Assembly (NCBI RefSeq): GCF_014483895.1
Contig: NZ_CP059987.1
Location: forward strand, 1,550,001-1,614,000
From: Protaetiibacter sp. SSC-01
GTDB lineage: Bacteria > Actinomycetota > Actinomycetes > Actinomycetales > Microbacteriaceae
Direction of reading: 5' to 3'
DNA length: 64,000 nucleotides
In this document: one piece after another, positions 9,924 to 20,121 of the stretch
How the letters are laid out: each line of letters starts with the position of its first letter
Position numbering within the stretch: the first letter of the stretch is position 1
Program-made: the position numbers and the translations under genes
Notes under the pieces: model-generated
The model's input: only the letters and a program-made list of their open reading frames with translations
What the model was told of the DNA's origin: nothing
The model's database searches: none

Positions 9924-10681
9924 CGGACCTCGATTCCCGCGTCGCTCAGGGCGCGCTTGACGTCGCCCACGGTGAGCTCGCCGTTGTGGAAGACGGATGC
10001 GGCGAGCACGGCGTCCGCGCCGGCCTCGACCGCGGGCGCGAAGTGATCGACCGCTCCCGCTCCCCCGCTCGCGATGACGGGCACGCGCGAGAGCTCGCGC
10101 ATGGCGCGGACGAGCTCCAGGTCGAAGCCCTCCTTCGTGCCGTCGGCGTCGATCGAGTTGACGAGCAGCTCGCCCGCGCCGCGCTCGATCGCCTCGCGCG
10201 CCCACTCGAGGGCGTCGCGGTCGGTCTCGGTGCGGCCGCCGTGGGTCGTCACGACGAAGCCGGACGGCGTGCGGGGCGAGCGCTTGACGTCGAGCGAGAG
10301 CACGCACACCTGCGCGCCGAAGCGGTCGGCGATCTCGCCGATGAGCTCGGGGCGCGCGATCGCGGCCGAGTTGACGCCGATCTTGTCGGCGCCGTGGCCG
10401 AGCAGCCGCGCGACGTCGTCGACGGAGCGCACGCCGCCGCCCACCGTGAGGGGGATGAACACCTGCTCCGCCGTGGCCGTCACGGTTTCGTACATCGTCG
10501 AGCGGTCCTCGACCGTCGCGGTGACGTCGAGGAAGGTGATCTCGTCGGCGCCCTGCTCGTAGTATTTCCGTGCCAGCTCGACGGGGTCGCCCGCGTCGCG
10601 GAGGCCCTGGAAGTTGACTCCCTTGACCACGCGTCCGGCGGCGACGTCGAGGCACGGGATGACGCGCACCAGGACGTCCAT
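9920..10681 (-). CDS. hisF: Imidazole glycerol phosphate synthase, cyclase subunit
   Basis: TIM barrel of 253 residues that condenses PRFAR with ammonia from HisH. The catalytic acids are Asp12 in [15 protein letters not shown] and the Asp of [13 protein letters not shown] (about 131). The second half-barrel phosphate loop IASGGAG is present. The start codon overlaps the hisG stop by one base. hisH and hisA are not in the window. Confidence 0.96.
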   Translation of the reverse strand: MDVLVRVIPCLDVAAGRVVKGVNFQGLRDAGDPVELARKYYEQGADEITFLDVTATVEDRSTMYETVTATAEQVFIPLTVGGGVRSVDDVARLLGHGADKIGVNSAAIARPELIGEIADRFGAQVCVLSLDVKRSPRTPSGFVVTTHGGRTETDRDALEWAREAIERGAGELLVNSIDADGTKEGFDLELVRAMRELSRVPVIASGGAGAVDHFAPAVEAGADAVLAASVFHNGELTVGDVKRALSDAGIEVR

Positions 10682-11520
10682 CAGATCCTCGCGGCGTGGA
10701 TGGCGCTCACCAGGATGGCGCGGGCGCCGAGCGCGTAGAGCTCGTCCATGACCTGGTTCATCTCGCTGCGCGGCACCATGACGCGCACGGCGACCCAGCC
10801 GCTGTCGCGCAGCGGCGACACGGTCGGCGACTCGAGGCCCGGCGTGACCGCGGAGGCCTTGTCGACGAGCTCGGCGGGCAGGTCGTAGTCGATGAGCACG
10901 TACTGGTGCGCGACCATGACGCCCTGGATGCGGCGGCGCAGCGTCTCGACACCCGGGATGTCGTCGCGCGCGGCGATCACGACGGCGCTCGACTCGAGGA
11001 TGACGGGCCCGAAGATCTCGAGGCCCTGCTTGCGCAGGGTCGAGCCGGTCTCGACGACGTCGGCCACGGCATCCGCGACCCCGAGCCGCACGGCAGACTC
11101 CACGGCGCCGTCGAGGCGCACGACCGTGGCGTTCACGCCCTCGGCCTCGAGGAAGTCGCGCACGAGCGCGTCGTAGCTCGTCGCGACGCGCACGCCCTCG
11201 AGGTCGCGCAAGGTCTGGAAGCGGCCGATCGGGCCCGCGAAGCGGAACGTCGAGGCGCCGAAGTCGAGCTCGTCGATCTCGACCGCGGCCGAGTGCGAGT
11301 CGAGCAGCAGGTCGCGTCCCGTGATGCCCACGTCGAGGGCTCCGGAGCCGACGTAGGTGGCGATGTCGCGGGGGCGCAGGTAGAAGAACTCGACGTCGTT
11401 GCGCGGGTCCGCGACGATGAGCTCCTTGGGGTCGCGGCGCGTGGCATAGCCGGCCTCGCGCAGCATCGAGGTGGCGCTCTCCGACAGCGTGCCCTTGTTG
11501 GGCACGGCGATTCTCAGCAT
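10681..11520 (-). CDS. hisG: ATP phosphoribosyltransferase, long form
   Basis: First and committed step of histidine synthesis (ATP + PRPP). Its 279 residues fit the long form with a C-terminal ACT-like regulatory domain, here [21 protein letters not shown] onward, which confers histidine feedback in the family. The PRPP loop region is [16 protein letters not shown]. It therefore needs no HisZ. ATG at 11520; 45 bases separate it from hisE, with which it is probably co-transcribed. Confidence 0.96.
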   Translation of the reverse strand: MLRIAVPNKGTLSESATSMLREAGYATRRDPKELIVADPRNDVEFFYLRPRDIATYVGSGALDVGITGRDLLLDSHSAAVEIDELDFGASTFRFAGPIGRFQTLRDLEGVRVATSYDALVRDFLEAEGVNATVVRLDGAVESAVRLGVADAVADVVETGSTLRKQGLEIFGPVILESSAVVIAARDDIPGVETLRRRIQGVMVAHQYVLIDYDLPAELVDKASAVTPGLESPTVSPLRDSGWVAVRVMVPRSEMNQVMDELYALGARAILVSAIHAARI

Positions 11521-11565
11521 GTCTGTGCTTTCTGGTGGTGAACGGTCATCGGGGCGGATGCGCGT

Positions 11566-11829
11566 TCACAGATGTCGGTTGACGTCCTCGAGGGTGAGGC
11601 CCTTCGCGATCATGAGCACCTGCAGGTGGTAGAGCAGCTGCGAGATCTCCTCGGCCGTCTCGGCGTCGGACTGGTACTCGGCCGCCATCCAGACCTCGGC
11701 GGCCTCCTCCACGATCTTCTTGCCGATCGCGTGGACGCCCGCGTCGAGCTCCGCAACGGTGCGCGACCCCTCGGGACGCGCGACGGCCTTGGCGGAGAGC
11801 TCCTCGAAGAGGGCGTCGAACGACTTCAC
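11566..11829 (-). CDS. hisE: Phosphoribosyl-ATP pyrophosphatase
   Basis: Hydrolyses PR-ATP to PR-AMP, the second step of histidine synthesis. It has 87 residues, all-alpha MazG-like, with the metal-binding pattern [14 protein letters not shown] and the downstream [10 protein letters not shown]. The start is GTG at 11827-11829. TAACCT lies 6 bases upstream, so the gene probably heads a leaderless hisE-hisG-hisF-hisI mRNA. A large nested palindrome lies immediately upstream of that box. Confidence 0.94.
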   Translation of the reverse strand: MKSFDALFEELSAKAVARPEGSRTVAELDAGVHAIGKKIVEEAAEVWMAAEYQSDAETAEEISQLLYHLQVLMIAKGLTLEDVNRHL

Positions 11830-11835
11830 CCGCCT

Positions 11836-11841
11836 AGGTTA
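11836..11841 (-). promoter_or_regulatory. -10 box TAACCT for leaderless hisE mRNA
   Basis: TAACCT followed by 6 bases and the GTG of hisE. The palindromic element at 11849-11964 covers the region where a -35 and any upstream operator would lie. Confidence 0.5.
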
Positions 11842-11848
11842 CCGGGCC

Positions 11849-11964
11849 CTGACCCGTCTCTCCGTCGTGGAGTCGGCCAAACGCTGCAGCGGTTGCCTTC
11901 GCGCGCCAGCTATCACTGGCGCGCTGGGCGAAACGCTGCAGCGTTTGGCAGAAAGACGGGTCAG
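11849..11964. repeat. Nested palindromic element between the FKBP gene and hisE
   Basis: Three sets of inverted arms nest in 116 bases. The outer arms (11849-11862 and 11951-11964) match at 13 of 14. The middle arms GCCAAACGCTGCAGCG (11876-11891) and its exact complement (11934-11949) match at 16 of 16. The inner arms GCGCGCCAG/CTGGCGCGC (11901-11909, 11916-11924) enclose a 6-base loop. Each middle arm contains CGCTGCAGCG, itself a palindrome, with centres 52 bases apart; the distal one extends to a perfect 16-base palindrome. The outer arm includes the FKBP stop codon. It could be a terminator, a paired operator for hisE, or a mobile palindrome. Confidence 0.75.
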
Positions 11965-12329
11965 CGGACGCCGAGGAGGTCGATGACGAAGACGAGGGTG
12001 CGGCCCGAGAGGCGGTGACCCGCACCCGCGGGGCCGTAGGCGTACTGCGGCGGGCACACGAGCTGGCGGCGACCGCCGACCTTCATGCCCGGGATCCCGT
12101 CCTGCCAGCCCTTGATGAGGCCCGCGAGGGGGAACTGGATCGAGCTGCCGCGGTCCCAGCTCGCGTCGAACTGCTCGCCGGTCTCGAAGTCGACGCCCAC
12201 GTAGTGCACGTCGACCGTCGCGCCGGGCGTCGCCTCCGCCCCGTCGCCGACCTCGAGGTCGGTGATGACGAGCTCGGTGGGCGCCGGGCCCTCGATGAAG
12301 TCGATCTCGGGCTTGGTCTTGTCGGTCAT
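11961..12329 (-). CDS. FKBP-type peptidyl-prolyl cis-trans isomerase
   Basis: 122 residues with no signal peptide, so cytoplasmic. The FKBP core is clear: VDVHYVGVDFETGEQFDASWDRG, FPLAGLIKGWQDGIPGMKVGGRRQLVCPPQYAYG and a C-terminal TLVFVIDLLGV. Residues lining the FK506 pocket (Tyr, Phe, Asp, Trp) are in their usual places. It lies downstream of rpe across a repeat-bearing 80-bp gap, and its stop is inside the outer arm of the palindromic element. Confidence 0.92.
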   Translation of the reverse strand: MTDKTKPEIDFIEGPAPTELVITDLEVGDGAEATPGATVDVHYVGVDFETGEQFDASWDRGSSIQFPLAGLIKGWQDGIPGMKVGGRRQLVCPPQYAYGPAGAGHRLSGRTLVFVIDLLGVR

Positions 12330-12359
12330 GGGGTCAAGTCAATCAGACGTCGGGCTCGG

Positions 12360-12396
12360 GGTCTCGAGACCCGTCGCCCCGCTGCGCTCCTCGACC
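12360..12396. repeat. Palindromic repeat, type 1 (copy A)
   Basis: 37-base element of the form GGTCTCGAGAC...CTCCTCGACC in the gap between rpe and the FKBP gene. It closely resembles the 37-base copy at 35101-35137, and its ends resemble copies at 25199, 60558 and 60609. Confidence 0.6.
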
Positions 12397-12409
12397 GCCT
12401 GCGACGGCG

Positions 12410-13084
12410 TCAGTGCGCGTGCATGGCGGCGGCGCGGAGTCCCGCGATCGCGGCGTCGACATCCGCTGCCCCGTAGACGGCGGAGCCCGCGACGAAGGTG
12501 TCGGCGCCCGCCTCGGCGGCGATGCCGATCGTGTCGGCCGCGATGCCGCCGTCGACCTGCAGCCACACGTCGAGGCCCTCGCGGTCGGCGACCTCGCGCA
12601 GCAGGCGCAGCTTGGGCATGACCTCGGGCATGAAGCTCTGGCCGCCGAAGCCCGGCTCGACGGTCATGACGAGCACCTGGTCGAACTCCGGCAGCAGCTC
12701 GAGGTACGGCTCGACGGCCGTGCCGGGCTTGAGGGCGATCGACGCGCGCGAGCCGATCTCGCGGATGCGGCGCGCCAGAGCGACGGGATCGCTCGCCGCC
12801 TCCGCGTGGAACGTGACCGAGAAGACGCCGAGCTCGGCGTACCCGGGGGCCCAGCGCTCCGGATCCTCGATCATGAGGTGCACGTCGAGCGGCACGGGCG
12901 ACACGCGCTGCACCGTCTCGACCATCTGCGGCCCGAAGGTGAGGTTCGGCACGAAGTGGTTGTCCATGACGTCGACGTGCACCTGATCGGCGTTCCGGAT
13001 GCGCTCGACCTCGCCGCGCATGTCGGCCCAATCGGCCGCGAGGATGCTCGGCTGGATACGGGCGGGTCGGGTGCTCGTGCTCAC
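12410..13084 (-). CDS. rpe: Ribulose-phosphate 3-epimerase
   Basis: Interconverts ribulose 5-phosphate and xylulose 5-phosphate in the pentose phosphate pathway. It has 224 residues as a TIM barrel. The motifs are [53 protein letters not shown] and WLQVDGGI, which carry the metal-binding His/Asp and catalytic Asp residues. GTG at 13082-13084 overlaps the rsmB stop. TAGGGT lies 6 bases before it, so besides coupling it may be made from its own leaderless mRNA. Confidence 0.96.
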   Translation of the reverse strand: MSTSTRPARIQPSILAADWADMRGEVERIRNADQVHVDVMDNHFVPNLTFGPQMVETVQRVSPVPLDVHLMIEDPERWAPGYAELGVFSVTFHAEAASDPVALARRIREIGSRASIALKPGTAVEPYLELLPEFDQVLVMTVEPGFGGQSFMPEVMPKLRLLREVADREGLDVWLQVDGGIAADTIGIAAEAGADTFVAGSAVYGAADVDAAIAGLRAAAMHAH

Positions 13085-14457
13085 GGATCGACCCTAGCGA
13101 GCAGCTGCACGAACATCGCATCCGTGCCGTGGCGATGCGGCCAGAGCTGCGCGGAGACGGCCTCGGGCAGCCCAAGGGGTGCCGTCGCGACGGCCTGGAG
13201 CACAGCGGGCGTGTCGAGCGCCCGCAGCCCGGGGTGCCGGGCGAGCGCGGCGGCCACCTGCGCGCGCGTCTCCTCCGGATGCGGCGAGCACGTCACGTAG
13301 GCGAGCACGCCGCCCGGAGCGAGCGCGGCGACCGCGGCGTCGATGAGCTCGGCCTGGAGTGCGACGAGCTCGGCGAGATCCTCCGGCGACTTGCGCCAGC
13401 GCGCCTCCGGGCGGCGGCGCAGGGCGCCGAGGCCCGAGCACGGCGCGTCGAGCAGGATGCGGTCGAAGGTCTCGGCGCCGTCGGCGAAGCGGCGACCGTC
13501 GCCCTCGACGACGACGGGGGCGTCGGGCAGGTCCGCGAACGGCGCGATGGCGTTGCGGACGAGACCGGCACGCGCCGGCACGACCTCGTTGGCGACGAGG
13601 GACGCGCCCCCGAGCGCGGCCTCTGCGGCGAGAAGCGCCGCCTTGCCGCCCGGCCCCGCGCACAGATCGAGCCAGCGCTCCCCCGCCGTCACGGGCCGGG
13701 CGCGCGTGAGAGCGAGCGCCGCGAGCTGCGATCCCTCATCCTGCACACGCACGCGGCCCGCCGCGACGTCCGGGAGCAACGAGGGGTCCCCGCCTGTCGA
13801 CCCGAGGGCCACGGGCGACAGCCGCCCGGGCAGGTACGCGTCCCCCGCGAGCTGCGCGGCATCCGCGAGACCCGGGAGCGCGGCGAACGCGACGCGCGGC
13901 GGGTTGTTGTCGGCCGCGAGGAGTGCCGCGAGCTCGTCGGCGGCGCCCTCCTGGGCCAGCGCCTCCTCGAGCGCCTCGACGACCCACGCGGGATGCGAGA
14001 ACTCGACGGCGGCGCGCTCTGCGCCTCGGAGGCCCTCGAGTGTGCGCTGCCGCCACACATCCAGGGTGTCGCGCGACAGCGTGCGCAGGACGCCGTTGAC
14101 GAAGCCCGCAGCGGAGGCCTTGCGCGCGCGCCTGACGAGCTCGACCGACTCCGAGATGACGGCGTGCGGAGCCGTGCGAAGAGACAGCAGCTGGTGCGCG
14201 CCGAGGCGAAGCACGTCGAGCACAGGACCGTCGATGCGCGACGCGTCACGGCGCGCGGCGAGCGCGATGACGCGGTCGTAGTAGCCCTGCATGCGCAACG
14301 TGCCGTAGACGAGTTCGGTCGCGAAGCCCGCATCCGGCCCTGCGAGACGCGCGTCACGGATGCGCGCGGGCAGCAGCAGGTTCGCGTACGCGTCCGACTC
14401 GCGCACCGCCGCGAGCACGTCGGCGGCGACGCGACGCGCGGGCTGGATGCGGCTCAT
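13081..14457 (-). CDS. rsmB: 16S rRNA (cytosine-5) methyltransferase RsmB
   Basis: SAM-dependent enzyme that methylates C967 (E. coli numbering) of 16S rRNA. It has 458 residues: an N-terminal NusB-like RNA-binding domain (about 8-140, with [15 protein letters not shown]) and a C-terminal Rossmann domain. SAM motif I is [15 protein letters not shown]. The two working cysteines are near residue 339 (DAPCSGLG) and 389 ([11 protein letters not shown]), 50 apart as in E. coli. The start ATG at 14455-14457 overlaps the fmt stop. Further upstream codons are open but lie inside fmt. Confidence 0.94.
   Translation of the reverse strand: MSRIQPARRVAADVLAAVRESDAYANLLLPARIRDARLAGPDAGFATELVYGTLRMQGYYDRVIALAARRDASRIDGPVLDVLRLGAHQLLSLRTAPHAVISESVELVRRARKASAAGFVNGVLRTLSRDTLDVWRQRTLEGLRGAERAAVEFSHPAWVVEALEEALAQEGAADELAALLAADNNPPRVAFAALPGLADAAQLAGDAYLPGRLSPVALGSTGGDPSLLPDVAAGRVRVQDEGSQLAALALTRARPVTAGERWLDLCAGPGGKAALLAAEAALGGASLVANEVVPARAGLVRNAIAPFADLPDAPVVVEGDGRRFADGAETFDRILLDAPCSGLGALRRRPEARWRKSPEDLAELVALQAELIDAAVAALAPGGVLAYVTCSPHPEETRAQVAAALARHPGLRALDTPAVLQAVATAPLGLPEAVSAQLWPHRHGTDAMFVQLLARVDP
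13091..13096 (-). promoter_or_regulatory. -10 box TAGGGT for leaderless rpe mRNA
   Basis: TAGGGT inside the last codons of rsmB, followed by 6 bases and the rpe GTG. Same layout as several other genes in this window. Confidence 0.4.
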
Positions 14458-15371
14458 GCGAACACCGTGGGCGCGCCGGCGGGGCGGCCGCGCCACCAGT
14501 CCGCGGCGGGCATCGCGCGCTTGCCCGCGGGCTGCACGACGAGCAGCTCGAGCGGCGTGTCGCCCGTGCCGACGTGCACGGCCTTGCCGCGCACGGCGAC
14601 GTGTCCGGGCTCGAGGCGTGGGGCGTCGTGGGCGATCGCGGCATCGAGGATCTTGAACCGCTCGCCGTCGAGCGTCGTCGTCGCGCCGGGCTCCGGCGTC
14701 ACGCCGCGACGGCGGGCGTCGACGCGCGCCGCGGGCTGCGACCAGTCGAGGCGGCCGTCGTCGAGCGTGAGCTTGGGGGCGAGCGTCACCTCGCCGTCCT
14801 GCGGGGTCGCGACGGCCGAGCCGTCGGCGATCGCGTCGACGACGCTCGCGAGCAGTCGCGCACCCGACTCGCTGAGCGACTCGAGCAGATGCCCCGCGGT
14901 CTGCACGCCGCCGACCGTCACGCGCTCCACCGCGAAGACGGGCCCCGCGTCGAGCTCGGGCACGAGCTGGAAGACCGCGGCGCCCGTCTCGGTGTCGCCC
15001 GCGATGATCGCGTGCTGCACGGGTGCGGCGCCCCGCCAGCGCGGCAGGAGCGAGAAGTGCAGGTTGATCCAGCCGTGCCGCGGCGCGCTCAGGATGGGCT
15101 CGCGGATGAGGCCCCCGTACGCGACGACCACCCCGAGCTCGGCGTCGAGCGCGAGCAGCTCGTCCTCGACGTGGGCGAGGCGGTTCGCCTTGATGACGCG
15201 GATGCCGACCGCCTCCGCCACCTCGGCCACGGGCGTCGGCGTGAGCACGCGCTTGCGACCCTGCGGGGCGTCCTCGCGCGTCACGACGGCCACGACCTCG
15301 TGCGGGCCCTCGAGGAGGGCGCGGAGGCTCGGGACGGCGGCGGCGGGGCTCCCCGCGAAGATCAGACGCAC
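14454..15371 (-). CDS. fmt: Methionyl-tRNA formyltransferase
   Basis: Formylates initiator Met-tRNA using 10-formyl-THF. It has 305 residues. The N-terminal hydrolase fold opens with RLIFAGSPAAAVPSL. The catalytic Asn-His pair is in WINLHFSLLPRWRGAAP and the Asp in VPELDAGPVF; the C-terminal OB-like tRNA-binding domain starts near VTPEPGATTTL. The start is GTG at 15369-15371 with GGAGG immediately upstream. It follows priA by 25 bases and overlaps rsmB, a common bacterial fmt-rsmB pair. Confidence 0.95.
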   Translation of the reverse strand: MRLIFAGSPAAAVPSLRALLEGPHEVVAVVTREDAPQGRKRVLTPTPVAEVAEAVGIRVIKANRLAHVEDELLALDAELGVVVAYGGLIREPILSAPRHGWINLHFSLLPRWRGAAPVQHAIIAGDTETGAAVFQLVPELDAGPVFAVERVTVGGVQTAGHLLESLSESGARLLASVVDAIADGSAVATPQDGEVTLAPKLTLDDGRLDWSQPAARVDARRRGVTPEPGATTTLDGERFKILDAAIAHDAPRLEPGHVAVRGKAVHVGTGDTPLELLVVQPAGKRAMPAADWWRGRPAGAPTVFA

Positions 15372-15396
15372 CCCTCCATCCTGCCGTGCCGCGGCC

Positions 15397-17397
15397 TCAC
15401 GTCTCCTCGAAGGGCTCCGGGTCGTCGAAGTGCGCGCGCAGCGGCAGGGGTGCGCGGCCGTTGCGCGGGCGGCCGGGCACGGGCTTCCGGCGCTTGGCGG
15501 CCTGCCGGATGATCTCGCCGCGCACCGCGCGCGCGACAGCAGCGCCGTGGGCGTAGTCGAAGCGGATGATGGCGCGCGTCCGTCCCTCGGCCGTGCGCTC
15601 CGCGAGGGTGTCGCTTCCCTCCGGGAGCGCCGCGATCGCCGCCTCCACGGCATCCGCCTCGCCCTCGAGGGTCGCGACGCGCATCGCGGGCGGGAAGCCG
15701 AGGGCGCGCCGGTCGGCGAGCTCCTGGCGCGCGAACGCCACGATGCCGTTCGTCGCGAGTGCCGTCGCGAGGCGACCGCCGACGCCGACGAGGAAGACCT
15801 TCGCGTCGTCGGCGGCGAGGGCCGCGGCGTCGCTCCACCAGCGGAGGCAGTCCTCCGCGACGCGCAGGGTCTCGCGCGCGACCATCCGCTCGCCGTCGAG
15901 CAGCAGCACGGCGCGGTAGCCGCCCGCGGCCACCGGCTCGGCGCCGCGCGTCGCGACGACGAGGGCGGGGCGATCGTCGACCTCGAGCACCCGGCGCTCG
16001 CCGTCGGCCACGATGACGCGGATGCCGGGGAATGCCCGGCCGAGCTCCTCGGCCGTGCGCGTCGTGCCCGCCCCGACGCGCACGAGCTTCGTGGAGCTGC
16101 ACTCGAGGCAGCGGAACGAGCGCTCGTCGACGCCGCACCACAGGCAGCTCGGTGGGCCGCCCTGGCGCTCGACGCGCAACGGCCCACCGCAGCGCCGACA
16201 GCGCGCGGCCGTGCCGCATTCGCCGCAGCGCAGACCGGGCGCATAGCCGGGCCGCGCGACCTGCACGAGCACGGGGCCCGTCTTCGCGGCCGTCGCCGCC
16301 TCGCGCCACGCCATGCTCGGGATGCGCGCGTGGTCGTCGGCGGCCGCTCCTGCCGCGTGGGCCGTCGGCAGGACGTTGACCCGCCGCGGACGCTCGGGTG
16401 CGAGCCCCGTGAGCCACCCGAGCTCGACGAGGCGCTGCACCTCGGTCGTGCGCGTGCTGCCCGCGAACACGAGCGCGCTGCCCTGCTGCTCCTGGCGGAT
16501 GAGCGCCGCGTCGCGCGCGTGGACGTACGGCGTGAGCGGCTCGGCGAGGAGCGGGTCGCCGTCGTCCCACACGGCGATGAGGCCGAGCCGCGTCGCCGGC
16601 GCGTAGACCGCCGAGCGGTTGCCGAGCACGACGACGGGGCTCTCCCCCATGGCGCGCAGCATCGCGCGGTAGCGGTCGGCCTCGGGCTGCGCCGAGTCGA
16701 AGCGCACGACGCGATCCTCGGGCAGGACGCTCGCGAGGGCCGCCTCGAGTTGCCGGATGTCGCGGTGGTCGGGCGCCACGACGATCGCCGAGGCTCCACC
16801 CACGACCGTGCGGGCGGCGAGCTGCGCGAGAGTCAGGGCCCATCGGCCGACCCACACCTCGCCCAGCTGCACGACGCCGGGGTCGACGGCGAGGGCCGAG
16901 CGGCCGCCCTGCAGGAGCCGGTCGACAGCCTCGGAGCGGTAGCCCGCGACCTCGGGTGCCGGGATCGCGAGCGGCGCCGGCTCCGACCGGCCGGCCGCGC
17001 GGGCCGTGAGCCACGACTTCTCGACGCGCACCTGGCGCTTCGGGATGGCGAGCCGCAGCACGTCGATCGCCGATCCCGCGGCGCGGTCGGCGACGGCGCG
17101 CGCGAGCCGCCACACCTCCGGCCGCAGCACCTCGGCGCTCGACACGACGGAGTCGAGGTCGGAGAGGGGACCCGGATGCTCCTGCTGGGTCGTGAGTTCG
17201 ACGACGAAGCCCTGCGTCATCCGGTTCGCGGAGCGCAGCGGGGCCGTCACCCGCACGCCGGGCACGACGCCCTCCATGCCCGCGGGGATGCGGTAGTCGA
17301 GCAGGCGGTCGAGCTGAGGAAGCGGCGTCTCGAGCACGACGCGCGCGATCGTCGGCGCCCCCGGGTGCTCGTCCCCGCCCGCGTCGGCCGCCCCCAT
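15397..17397 (-). CDS. priA: Replication restart protein PriA, ATPase-deficient actinobacterial type
   Basis: 666 residues. The N-terminal DNA-binding domain (ARVVLETPLPQLDRLLDYRIP) and the zinc-binding domain are clear, with the latter holding paired cysteines in CGECGTAARCRRCGG, CLWC and CLEC. The helicase core is recognisable but its ATP motifs are gone. No GxGKT is found where Walker A should be (around WVGRWALTLAQLAARTVVGG), and the DEEH box is replaced by VWDDGDP. Family rules already describe actinobacterial PriA as probably lacking helicase activity. ATG at 17397, two bases after the metK stop. It may act as a loading scaffold rather than a motor; that is inference. Confidence 0.88.
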   Translation of the reverse strand: MGAADAGGDEHPGAPTIARVVLETPLPQLDRLLDYRIPAGMEGVVPGVRVTAPLRSANRMTQGFVVELTTQQEHPGPLSDLDSVVSSAEVLRPEVWRLARAVADRAAGSAIDVLRLAIPKRQVRVEKSWLTARAAGRSEPAPLAIPAPEVAGYRSEAVDRLLQGGRSALAVDPGVVQLGEVWVGRWALTLAQLAARTVVGGASAIVVAPDHRDIRQLEAALASVLPEDRVVRFDSAQPEADRYRAMLRAMGESPVVVLGNRSAVYAPATRLGLIAVWDDGDPLLAEPLTPYVHARDAALIRQEQQGSALVFAGSTRTTEVQRLVELGWLTGLAPERPRRVNVLPTAHAAGAAADDHARIPSMAWREAATAAKTGPVLVQVARPGYAPGLRCGECGTAARCRRCGGPLRVERQGGPPSCLWCGVDERSFRCLECSSTKLVRVGAGTTRTAEELGRAFPGIRVIVADGERRVLEVDDRPALVVATRGAEPVAAGGYRAVLLLDGERMVARETLRVAEDCLRWWSDAAALAADDAKVFLVGVGGRLATALATNGIVAFARQELADRRALGFPPAMRVATLEGEADAVEAAIAALPEGSDTLAERTAEGRTRAIIRFDYAHGAAVARAVRGEIIRQAAKRRKPVPGRPRNGRAPLPLRAHFDDPEPFEET

Positions 17398-17399
17398 GG

Positions 17400-18593
<1,194 letters not shown>

Positions 18594-18638
18594 GTGCCAG
18601 CCTGTTTCGGTCGAGTCGCGGGTGGGCGGACGGATCGA

Positions 18639-19829
18639 TCAGCCCAGCAGATCGAGGATCGCGTCGGCGACCTCGCGCTTGGTGCCGTCTGCCCGGGTCA
18701 CTATATCGCCGCCCCTCGACACGATGACGACCGCGTTGCCCTCGGTTGCGAAGCCCTCGCTCCAGCCGACCCTGTTGACGACGAGATAGTCGCAGCCCTT
18801 GCGGGCGATCTTCGCGCGGCCGAGCTCGAGGAGCGCCTCGTCGTCCGTCTCGGTCTCGGCGGCGAAGCCGATGACCGTGCGTCCGTCGACGGGCGCCGAC
18901 GACAGTTCGGCGAGGATGTCGGGGTTGCGCACGAGGCGCAGCGCGAGCTCGTCGCCCTGCTGTTCCTTCTTGATCTTCGCGTCCGAGACGTTCTCGGGCC
19001 GGTAGTCGGCGACGGCGGCGGCCATGACGACGGCATCCGCGCCCTCGGCCGCGGTGAGCACCGCCGCGCGAAGCTCCTCGGCAGTGCCGACGCTGCGCAC
19101 GTCGATGCCGCTCGGCGGGGGCACCTCGAGGTGCGCCGCGACGAGCACGACGTGGGCTCCGCGATCGCGCGCGGCCTCGGCGATCGCGACGCCCTGACGG
19201 CCGCTCGAGCGATTGCCGAGAAAGCGCACGGGGTCGAGCGGCTCGCGCGTGCCGCCCGCCGAGACGACGACGCGGCGGCCGACGAGGTCACGCGGACGCA
19301 GCGCCGCGAGGGCCGCCTCGACGATGTCGACCGGCTCCGCCATCCGTCCGGGGCCGCTGTCGCTTCCCGTGAGCTGACCGGATGCGGGGCCCACGACGTG
19401 CACGCCGCGGCGGCGGAGCGTCGCGATGTTGTCGCGCGTCGCCGCGTTCTGCCACATCTCGGTGTGCATCGCGGGCGCCACGACGAGGGGCGCCGTCGAG
19501 GCGAGGATCGTCGTGCCGAGCAGGTCGTCGGACAGGCCCGCCGCGAGCTTCGCGATCGTGTTGGCCGTCGCGGGCGCGACCACGACGAGGTCGGCGGACT
19601 GGCCGAGGGCGACGTGGCGCACCTCGGCGACCCCCTCGAAGAGCTCGGTCTCGACGGGGTTGCGGCTGATCGCCTCGAGTGTCGGCCGACCCACGAAACG
19701 CAGGGCGGCCTCCGTGGCCACGACGTGGACGTCGTGACCACGCAGCACGAACTCCCGGGCGACGCCGACGGCCTTGTAGGCCGCGATGCCGCCCGAGATG
19801 CCGACGACGACGCGCAGCGGAACGCTCAT
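18639..19829 (-). CDS. coaBC: Bifunctional phosphopantothenoylcysteine decarboxylase/synthetase
   Basis: Joins phosphopantothenate and cysteine with CTP (CoaB), then decarboxylates the product with FMN (CoaC). It has 396 residues. The CoaC half (about 1-180) has GISGGIAAYK, the catalytic His in EVRHVALGQ and the PAMHTEMW loop. The CoaB half begins near VVSAGGTREPLDPVRFLGNRSSG. The active-site flap reads LTGSDSGPGRM, without the Cys found in E. coli Dfp. ATG at 19829 has TAGCGT 7 bases upstream, implying a leaderless mRNA. Confidence 0.95.
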   Translation of the reverse strand: MSVPLRVVVGISGGIAAYKAVGVAREFVLRGHDVHVVATEAALRFVGRPTLEAISRNPVETELFEGVAEVRHVALGQSADLVVVAPATANTIAKLAAGLSDDLLGTTILASTAPLVVAPAMHTEMWQNAATRDNIATLRRRGVHVVGPASGQLTGSDSGPGRMAEPVDIVEAALAALRPRDLVGRRVVVSAGGTREPLDPVRFLGNRSSGRQGVAIAEAARDRGAHVVLVAAHLEVPPPSGIDVRSVGTAEELRAAVLTAAEGADAVVMAAAVADYRPENVSDAKIKKEQQGDELALRLVRNPDILAELSSAPVDGRTVIGFAAETETDDEALLELGRAKIARKGCDYLVVNRVGWSEGFATEGNAVVIVSRGGDIVTRADGTKREVADAILDLLG

Positions 19830-19836
19830 GGGCGCG

Positions 19837-19842
19837 ACGCTA
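19837..19842 (-). promoter_or_regulatory. -10 box TAGCGT for leaderless coaBC mRNA
   Basis: TAGCGT followed by 7 bases and the coaBC ATG, in the short gap after rpoZ. It gives the coaBC-metK-priA stretch a likely start of its own. Confidence 0.5.
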
Positions 19843-19855
19843 TCGCAGGCGTCTG

Positions 19856-20110
19856 CTACTCGCTGAGCGGGGTGAGGACGAGCTTGTCCTCGTTGATCTC
19901 GTGGAGGGCCACCGAGAGCGGCTTGTCGTCGATCGTCGAGTCGACGAGCGGGCCGACGTTGTCGAAGAGCGAGCCCTCGTGCAGGTCGGCGTAGTAGTCG
20001 TTGATCTGGCGCGCGCGCTTGGCGGCGAAGATGACGAGCTGGTACTTCGAGTCGACCTTCGACAGCAGCTCGTCGATGGGCGGGTCGATGATGCCCTTGT
20101 TGTCAGCCAT
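19856..20110 (-). CDS. rpoZ: RNA polymerase omega subunit
   Basis: 84 residues of omega, which helps assemble beta' into RNA polymerase. The N-terminus [31 protein letters not shown] is the conserved omega region. The start ATG at 20108-20110 follows the guanylate kinase stop by 11 bases with GGAGAG upstream. The gmk-rpoZ-coaBC order is standard in actinobacteria. Confidence 0.95.
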   Translation of the reverse strand: MADNKGIIDPPIDELLSKVDSKYQLVIFAAKRARQINDYYADLHEGSLFDNVGPLVDSTIDDKPLSVALHEINEDKLVLTPLSE

Positions 20111-20121
20111 TCGGGCTCTCC

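Noticed and set aside
18594-18638. SAM riboswitch upstream of metK
   Set aside because: The gap to coaBC is only 45 bases and shows no matching structure.
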